A stretch of DNA of 64,000 nucleotides. It comes from Chitinophaga sp. Cy-1792. GTDB lineage: Bacteria > Bacteroidota > Bacteroidia > Chitinophagales > Chitinophagaceae. Of this stretch, positions 59,450 to 64,000 are shown piece by piece (position 1 is the first letter of the stretch; each line of letters begins with the position of its first letter). A program made the translations under genes and the position numbers. A model generated the notes under the pieces. It made no database searches. It saw only the letters and a program-made list of their open reading frames with translations, and was not told where the DNA came from. The stretch lies in NCBI RefSeq assembly GCF_011752935.1, contig NZ_VWWO01000001.1:1736001-1800000 (forward strand), written 5' to 3'.

Positions 59450-60947
59450 ATTTCAGGAACTTGTTAGTAGCGTAGTCAAGGAAATAGCTGAACTGTAGCG
59501 GTTTTCCGGTAATCTTCTCACATAGTTCATTGGAAGTGTAGAACCTTCCGAATGGATGTACATTTGTTCGCAGCCATTCCAGCAGCGAATGATATTGGCC
59601 GGAAGCGATGTCTGTGGCCAGCTCCGGTACCTGTTTCTGTGCGGCGGCAAAGAACTGTGCTGCATAGAAGCTACCGAGTGAATAGGTCGGGAAGTAGCCG
59701 AAGCTGCCGTGCGACCAGTGGATATCCTGCAATACGCCCTGTGCATCATCCGGCACATCTACGTGCAGGTATTGACGGTAGTATTCGTTCCAGGTGTGGT
59801 TCAGGTCTTTGGTGCTGATGCTGCCGTCTATCAGGCCTTTTTCTATCTCATAGCGGATCATGATATGAAAGTGATAGGTCAGTTCATCAGATTCTGTTCT
59901 GATCAGTGATGGCTGAACATGGTTGATGGCGTGATAGAATTCATCCAGGGAGACGTCGCTGAGGTTTTCGCTGAACAGCTGCTGTACCTTAGGGTACTGG
60001 AACTTCCAGAAGTCAAGGCTTCTGCCCACGTTGTTTTCCCAAAGGCGTGATTGAGACTCATGGATACCCAGGCTGGCAGCTTCTCCGCAGGGGAGGCCGT
60101 ATTGTTCTGTGGGGAGCCCCTGTTCATAGAGTGCGTGGCCGCCTTCGTGGATACAGCTCCAGGTCATGTTGCTGAAATCATTTTCATCGATGCGGGTGGT
60201 CACGCGTACATCCAGCGGGTTGAAGCTGGTAGTGAAAGGGTGTTCGGAAATATCCTGGCGGCCGGCTTTCATATCGTACCCCATTTCTTTGAGGATATCG
60301 ATGCCCAGTTTCCACTGTTTGTCTTTGTTGTAGCTGCGGTGGAGGAAGTCGCGGCGAACAGCGGGTTGCTGTGCTATTTTATCCAGTACCGGTGATAGGG
60401 CAGACTTTACTTCCGTGAAGATGGTATCGAGCATGGAAGTATTGGCGCCTTTCTCGTATTCATTGAGGAGGGCGTTGTATGGGTGGTCTTCGTAGCCGAG
60501 GATGTCCGCTTCTTTCCTTTTCAGTTCTACCATGCGGGTAAGTGTCGGTGCAAAGAGCTGGTAGTCATTGGCTTTGCGGGCTTTGATCCATGCGTGATAG
60601 GCCTGATTGGTAGCTTCAGAGATTTCCGCTACCAGGGCGGCCGGGTATTTTTTGTTTTTATCGTAATCTTCGATGGAGAGCAGAATATTTTTTTGTTGAA
60701 CCGCGTTGAGTTCAGTGTTGTTTTGGAGTTGATGCAGCAGTGTGCCGAGGTCGTCAGCGGTAAATAGTTCGTGTGCGATAGAGCTGAGGGTGGTAATTTG
60801 CTGACCACGGAAGGCGGCGCCTTTTTCTGGGAGATAGGTTTCCTGGTCCCAGCCCAATACGGCGATTGCGTTCCTTACATCTGCAATTTTTTGCATCTTT
60901 AGTTTATAATCGGCATATTGTTCTGCTGTAGATTTGCTTCCTGGCAT
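59448..60947 (-). CDS. Carboxypeptidase M32 (Taq family)
   Basis: The 499-residue zinc carboxypeptidase has the zinc motif HEGGH in SCIHEGGHALYEQGLP near residue 269, the family segment CGEAASLGIHESQSRLWEN with the third zinc Glu, and DVRVTTR upstream. It removes C-terminal residues from peptides in the cytosol. The longer frame from 60992 is rejected because a -7 box (60964-60971) lies inside it. It diverges from the Nif3 gene. Confidence 0.93.
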   Translation of the reverse strand: MPGSKSTAEQYADYKLKMQKIADVRNAIAVLGWDQETYLPEKGAAFRGQQITTLSSIAHELFTADDLGTLLHQLQNNTELNAVQQKNILLSIEDYDKNKKYPAALVAEISEATNQAYHAWIKARKANDYQLFAPTLTRMVELKRKEADILGYEDHPYNALLNEYEKGANTSMLDTIFTEVKSALSPVLDKIAQQPAVRRDFLHRSYNKDKQWKLGIDILKEMGYDMKAGRQDISEHPFTTSFNPLDVRVTTRIDENDFSNMTWSCIHEGGHALYEQGLPTEQYGLPCGEAASLGIHESQSRLWENNVGRSLDFWKFQYPKVQQLFSENLSDVSLDEFYHAINHVQPSLIRTESDELTYHFHIMIRYEIEKGLIDGSISTKDLNHTWNEYYRQYLHVDVPDDAQGVLQDIHWSHGSFGYFPTYSLGSFYAAQFFAAAQKQVPELATDIASGQYHSLLEWLRTNVHPFGRFYTSNELCEKITGKPLQFSYFLDYATNKFLK

Positions 60948-60963
60948 AACTGATATTTTTTTG

Positions 60964-60971
60964 CAAAAGTA
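60964..60971 (-). promoter_or_regulatory. -7 promoter box of the M32 gene
   Basis: The minus strand reads TACTTTTG, exact consensus, 16 bases before the ATG at 60947. Confidence 0.6.
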
Positions 60972-61006
60972 AGTTATGAGCAGAAGAACCATTAATTTTT
61001 AGCTTT

Positions 61007-62101
61007 ATGAAGATAAAAGAGATTATCCAGGCGATTGAGCAGTATGCTCCTTTACAGTACCAGGAGAGTTATGACAATGCCGGGCTTATTTTCGGGGATG
61101 CCTCCAGGGAGGTAACAAATGTGCTTTTGACGCTGGATGCCACCGAGGAAGTAATAGATGAGGCCATTGCAAAGGGATGTAACCTGGTAGTGGCGCATCA
61201 TCCTATTGTTTTTGGCGGGCTGAAGAAGATCAATGGGAGTAATTATGTGGAGCGGGTGGCTATCAAGGCGATCAAGCATGATGTGGCGGTATATGCGGCG
61301 CATACCAACCTGGATAATGTGCGGAATGGCGTATGTGCGGAAATGGCTGCCAGGCTGGGTTTAACGAACTGTAAGGTATTACAGCCTAAAAAGGGGCTGC
61401 TGAAGAAGCTGTACACCTTTGTGCCGGCAGCAGATGCCGAAAAGGTCAGGAAGGCGCTTTTTGAGGCCGGCGCGGGGCATATTGGCAATTACAGCGAGTG
61501 TAGTTACAATGGCGAGGGGCAGGGCACCTTTAAGGCAGGCGAGGGAGCGGACCCTTACGTTGGAAAGGTGGGTGAGCGACATTTTGAGGCCGAAACGAAA
61601 TTGGAAGTGATTTTTCCGTTATATTTGGAAGGTCGTGTGATACAGGCGTTGCTGGGTAGTCATCCTTATGAAGAGGTGGCCTATGACATTGTAACGTTGG
61701 ATAATATGTACCAGGAAGTAGGTTCGGGGCTGGTGGGAGAGTTGCCGGAGGCACAGGATGAGATGGCTTTTCTGCAGCTGGTAAAGGAGCGTTTTGGTAC
61801 AGGTTGTGTGAAATACACGGCTTTGAGGGGTAAGTCGGTGAAAAAGATTGCGTTATGTGGTGGTGCGGGCAGTTTTCTGTTAAAGCGGGCCATAGGGGCA
61901 GGTGCCGATGTGTATATCTCCTCAGATTTCAAATATCATGAATTTTTTGATGCTGATAATCAAATAGTTATCGCAGATATAGGACATTTTGAGAGTGAGC
62001 AATTTACAGTGGAATTATTTTATCATATATTGACCGAAAAATTCCGTAATTTTGCGCCTCTTAAATCTACGATTAAAACAAACCCGGTAAATTATTTATA
62101 A
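61007..62101 (+). CDS. Nif3-like dinuclear metal center protein (DUF34)
   Basis: The 364-residue product is a DUF34/NIF3 hexamer protein. It shows the metal-site markers AHHPIVFGGLK (His-His), AAHTNLDN and the C-terminal ISSDFKYHEFFDA and IADIGHFESEQF, with a central CutA1-like insert (about 135-235). The member YqfO was called GTP cyclohydrolase type 2 in some annotations, but the true role is still unresolved. The zinc-ribbon gene begins three bases after its stop, so they form an operon. Confidence 0.9.
   Translation: MKIKEIIQAIEQYAPLQYQESYDNAGLIFGDASREVTNVLLTLDATEEVIDEAIAKGCNLVVAHHPIVFGGLKKINGSNYVERVAIKAIKHDVAVYAAHTNLDNVRNGVCAEMAARLGLTNCKVLQPKKGLLKKLYTFVPAADAEKVRKALFEAGAGHIGNYSECSYNGEGQGTFKAGEGADPYVGKVGERHFEAETKLEVIFPLYLEGRVIQALLGSHPYEEVAYDIVTLDNMYQEVGSGLVGELPEAQDEMAFLQLVKERFGTGCVKYTALRGKSVKKIALCGGAGSFLLKRAIGAGADVYISSDFKYHEFFDADNQIVIADIGHFESEQFTVELFYHILTEKFRNFAPLKSTIKTNPVNYL
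62047..62054 (+). promoter_or_regulatory. Possible -7 box inside the Nif3 gene, for the zinc-ribbon gene
   Basis: TAATTTTG matches the consensus and lies in the last codons of the Nif3 gene, 50 bases before the next start. It may give the second gene an extra promoter. Confidence 0.4.
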
Positions 62102-62104
62102 TAC

Positions 62105-62857
62105 ATGGCTACCGTAAAAGAATACTCCGTTGAAGAAAAATTAGCGTCTGTACTCAGATTGCAAAAGATTGATTCCAAGCTGGATGAGATCCAGGTGCTG
62201 AAAGGGGAGTTGCCGATTGAGGTGAAAGATCTGGAAGATGAAATCGAAGGATTGAACACCCGCCAGGCACACATTGAGAATGAGATCAAGGGTATCCAGG
62301 ATTTCGTTGCCAATAAAAAAGCGGCGATTAAGGAAGCTGAAGCGCTGATCAAGAAATATGAGAAGCAGCAGGACAATGTGAAGAACAACCGTGAGTTTGA
62401 GGCTATCACTAAGGAAGTAGAGATGCAGAATCTCGAAATCAAATTAGCGGAAAAGCACATCAAGGATGCTAATGAAGAGGTGAAAGATAAGAGCCGCGTC
62501 CTGGAAAGCGCTAAAAGAGCGATCGGTGATAAAGAGGCGAATCTGAAACATAAGAAAGGCGAGCTGGAGAAAATCATTGCAGAAACAGATAAAGAAGAGA
62601 AAGAATTTGAAAAGGAAAGTGAAGCTGCCCGTGAAAAGGTAGATCCACGTTTACTGGCTGCTTATGAGAAGATCCGCAAAAACTATCGTAATGGTCTGGC
62701 AGTGGTTACCATTGTCCGTGATTCCTGCGGTGGTTGCTTCAATGCCATTCCTCCTCAGCGTCAGGCTGAAATCCGCCAGCACAAAAAGATTATAGTTTGT
62801 GAGCATTGCGGCCGTATCCTCGTGGATAACGATCTGGATGCTACCATCACTATCTAA
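62105..62857 (+). CDS. Coiled-coil C4 zinc-ribbon protein
   Basis: The 250-residue product has a long coiled coil (about 15-180, charged heptads) and a C-terminal C4 zinc ribbon (CGGCFNAIP ... CEHCGRILVDND). This is the zf-RING_7 (CdsZ/YbeY-associated style) family of unknown function that often follows Nif3 in Bacteroidota and other phyla. The paired cysteines and helix layout are plain. It could bind nucleic acid or a GTPase partner. Confidence 0.9.
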   Translation: MATVKEYSVEEKLASVLRLQKIDSKLDEIQVLKGELPIEVKDLEDEIEGLNTRQAHIENEIKGIQDFVANKKAAIKEAEALIKKYEKQQDNVKNNREFEAITKEVEMQNLEIKLAEKHIKDANEEVKDKSRVLESAKRAIGDKEANLKHKKGELEKIIAETDKEEKEFEKESEAAREKVDPRLLAAYEKIRKNYRNGLAVVTIVRDSCGGCFNAIPPQRQAEIRQHKKIIVCEHCGRILVDNDLDATITI

Positions 62858-62880
62858 GAAATAGCTAGGTTTACTTTTTT

Positions 62881-62917
62881 AGCGATCAGGAATTTGTTCC
62901 TGGTCGCTTTTTTTTGC
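62881..62917 (+). terminator. Intrinsic terminator after the zinc-ribbon gene
   Basis: AGCGATCAGGAA pairs with TTCCTGGTCGCT (one G-U type mismatch) around a TTTG loop, followed by eight T. Confidence 0.9.
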
Positions 62918-63262
62918 TGTTGTTGCGTCCATCGAAAGCCCTGCGCGTATATCATCTCCCCGGAAAAAAATAACGCTAATAAAATTAGCGTCATATTACT
63001 AAAAATATTAGTTTTGCTGCGAACGCTTTCCGGGGGCTGGATAAGAAGCGTGTAACCACGCACCTTACTATAGTGGTATCCATGAAAATTCCGAATAGCC
63101 GGATAGGTAGTCTGGCAGCCATTTCGGGTTATTTTTCATTTACCGTTCAGCTCCGCAGATACTTTGCGTAATAGTTCTTTTTATTTGTGGCAGGAAATTG
63201 GATGCAATGAGGCAACTTTAGGAATTGTATTTTGTTTGATTGGTTTTAAGGAACTTTGACGT
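62918..63262 (+). other. 345-base gap with nested inverted repeats
   Basis: No supported coding frame. CCCCGGAAA (62958-62966) pairs with TTTCCGGGG (63027-63035) and encloses two hairpins, ACGCTAAT/ATTAGCGT (62973-62991, loop AAA) and ACTAA/TTAGT (62998-63012). GCGTG/CACGC follows near 63050. A near-match to the -7 box, GAACTTTG (63251-63258), precedes the next gene. The nested structure may be an RNA or leader element; the family is unknown. Confidence 0.5.
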
Positions 63263-64000
63263 ATGCGTATTGTTGTTTCATTACTCTTGGTACTCAGTAT
63301 AGGCTTAAACGTTAGTGCCGGGCAAAAGGTCTACGACTTTAACAGCCGGTGTGAGCAAGCCTATGATGCTATCATGCAGCTCAGGATAAATGAAGGGAAA
63401 GCTTTGCTGGAAGAAGAAAAGAAAGATAACCCGGATAACCTGATTCCCTATTTTCTGGATGATTATGCAGATTTCTTCCCACTGTTTTTTAATGAAGACC
63501 CTGCTGAATACGCTAACAAGCGTGGCAGCAGAAGTTTCAGGCTCGATAAAATGGATGAAGGTCCGGAAGATTCTCCCTACTACCTGTATACACAGGCAGT
63601 TATTAAGTTTCACTGGGCACTCATCAAAGTAAAGTTCAATGAAAAGTGGGATGCCACCTGGGAAGTCAGGAAAGCATACATGATGCTGAAAGACAACCAG
63701 CGCAAGTTTCCGAACTTCGTACCCAACCGCTTGCTGCTGGGGTCGATGCAAACCGTTTTCGGGACCATCCCGGATGGATATAAGTGGATTACCAATATCC
63801 TGGGCATGAAAGGCAGTATTAAAGAGGGAATGAACAATGTGAATGCCTTTATAGACAGCAACGCGCCAGAGGCCAGACTGCTGCGGGAAGAATCCTACTA
63901 TTACTATTGCTACCTGACCTTATTCGTGGTAAATAAACCGGAAGATACCTGGACTTTTTTACAACGTAAACAACTGGATACTAAGAATAATTACCTCTTT
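63263..64000 (+). CDS. Unidentified exported protein, 3' end cut by window
   Basis: From ATG 63263 the frame stays open to the window edge (246 codons). It has a signal peptide (about 1-20), then a helical soluble region rich in aromatic and charged residues (YDAIMQLRINEGKALLEEEK, YLYTQAVIKFHWALIKVKFN), giving a TPR-like helix pairing. No domain family is recognised with confidence. Only the N-terminal part is visible. A -7-like box five bases before the ATG suggests a short or no leader. Confidence 0.6.
   Translation, partial: MRIVVSLLLVLSIGLNVSAGQKVYDFNSRCEQAYDAIMQLRINEGKALLEEEKKDNPDNLIPYFLDDYADFFPLFFNEDPAEYANKRGSRSFRLDKMDEGPEDSPYYLYTQAVIKFHWALIKVKFNEKWDATWEVRKAYMMLKDNQRKFPNFVPNRLLLGSMQTVFGTIPDGYKWITNILGMKGSIKEGMNNVNAFIDSNAPEARLLREESYYYYCYLTLFVVNKPEDTWTFLQRKQLDTKNNYLF

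Noticed and set aside
62854..63063. 69-codon minus-strand frame downstream of the zinc-ribbon gene
   Set aside because: It overlaps the terminator and the inverted repeats, has no promoter, and shows no conserved features.
62958..63070. RNase P RNA or SRP RNA in the last gap
   Set aside because: The region lacks the conserved motifs of both and is too short for RNase P RNA.
1..64000. Mobile elements, integrases or prophage genes
   Set aside because: No transposase, integrase, phage structural gene or flanking repeat pair was seen anywhere in the window.

Overview
The window is a gene-dense stretch of a Bacteroidota chromosome, most likely Chitinophaga or a close relative; the genus is inferred from gene content and is not proven. 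Evidence for the phylum: a SusC/SusD pair with FecI/FecR-type regulators, PorP/SprF proteins, PKD proteins ending in the CHU_C (type B) type IX secretion tail, and many promoters with the Bacteroidota -7 box TAnnTTTG. There is no tRNA, rRNA, CRISPR array, insertion sequence or prophage. Both ends cut a gene: folD on the left and an unidentified gene on the right.

Layout. 0-11 kb holds housekeeping genes: folD, pckA, an aminopeptidase P, pssA, purS, rsmI, an AlkZ/YcaQ-type winged-helix protein, an M1 peptidase, a patatin and a DinB protein. 11.3-20.8 kb is a regulatory and nutrient-uptake block: an ECF sigma factor with a small membrane protein, a second ECF sigma factor divergent from a FecR anti-sigma factor, then SusC, SusD and a DUF1735/discoidin surface lipoprotein, with no glycoside hydrolase. 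20.8-29 kb holds rsmG, a glycosyltransferase, tgt, an LptF/LptG permease, a mitochondrial-type citrate synthase and recG. 29.2-33.9 kb is a PKD/CHU_C protein followed by PorP. 34-48.4 kb mixes metabolism and housekeeping: a GlcD-like oxidase, a phosphonatase-like hydrolase paired with an FAD oxidoreductase, a LOG protein, methyltransferases, a GH73/LysM hydrolase, hpt, a vWA protein, and grpE/dnaJ between two 23S rRNA methyltransferase homologues. 48.5-58 kb, on the minus strand, is a second PKD-PKD-PorP module next to a protein that is only a signal peptide plus a type IX tail. 58-64 kb holds a TPMT-type methyltransferase, a rhodanese-thioredoxin fusion, an M32 carboxypeptidase, a Nif3/zinc-ribbon gene pair and the truncated last gene.

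The most unusual signals are not proteins. Three intergenic elements (583-668, 36067-36147, 38473-38553) have unrelated sequences but one architecture: two adjacent, near-perfect 18-21 bp hairpins, each with a three-base loop, close behind an intrinsic terminator. In two of them the hairpins share an arm (R-R'-R), so they compete for it at the base. A separate 131-nt region closed by a 14-bp stem and followed by a terminator (38261-38428) looks like an unrecognised structured RNA. recG has no ATG, GTG or TTG for its conserved N-terminus, and several genes have a -7 box only 3-5 bases before the start codon, which implies leaderless mRNAs.
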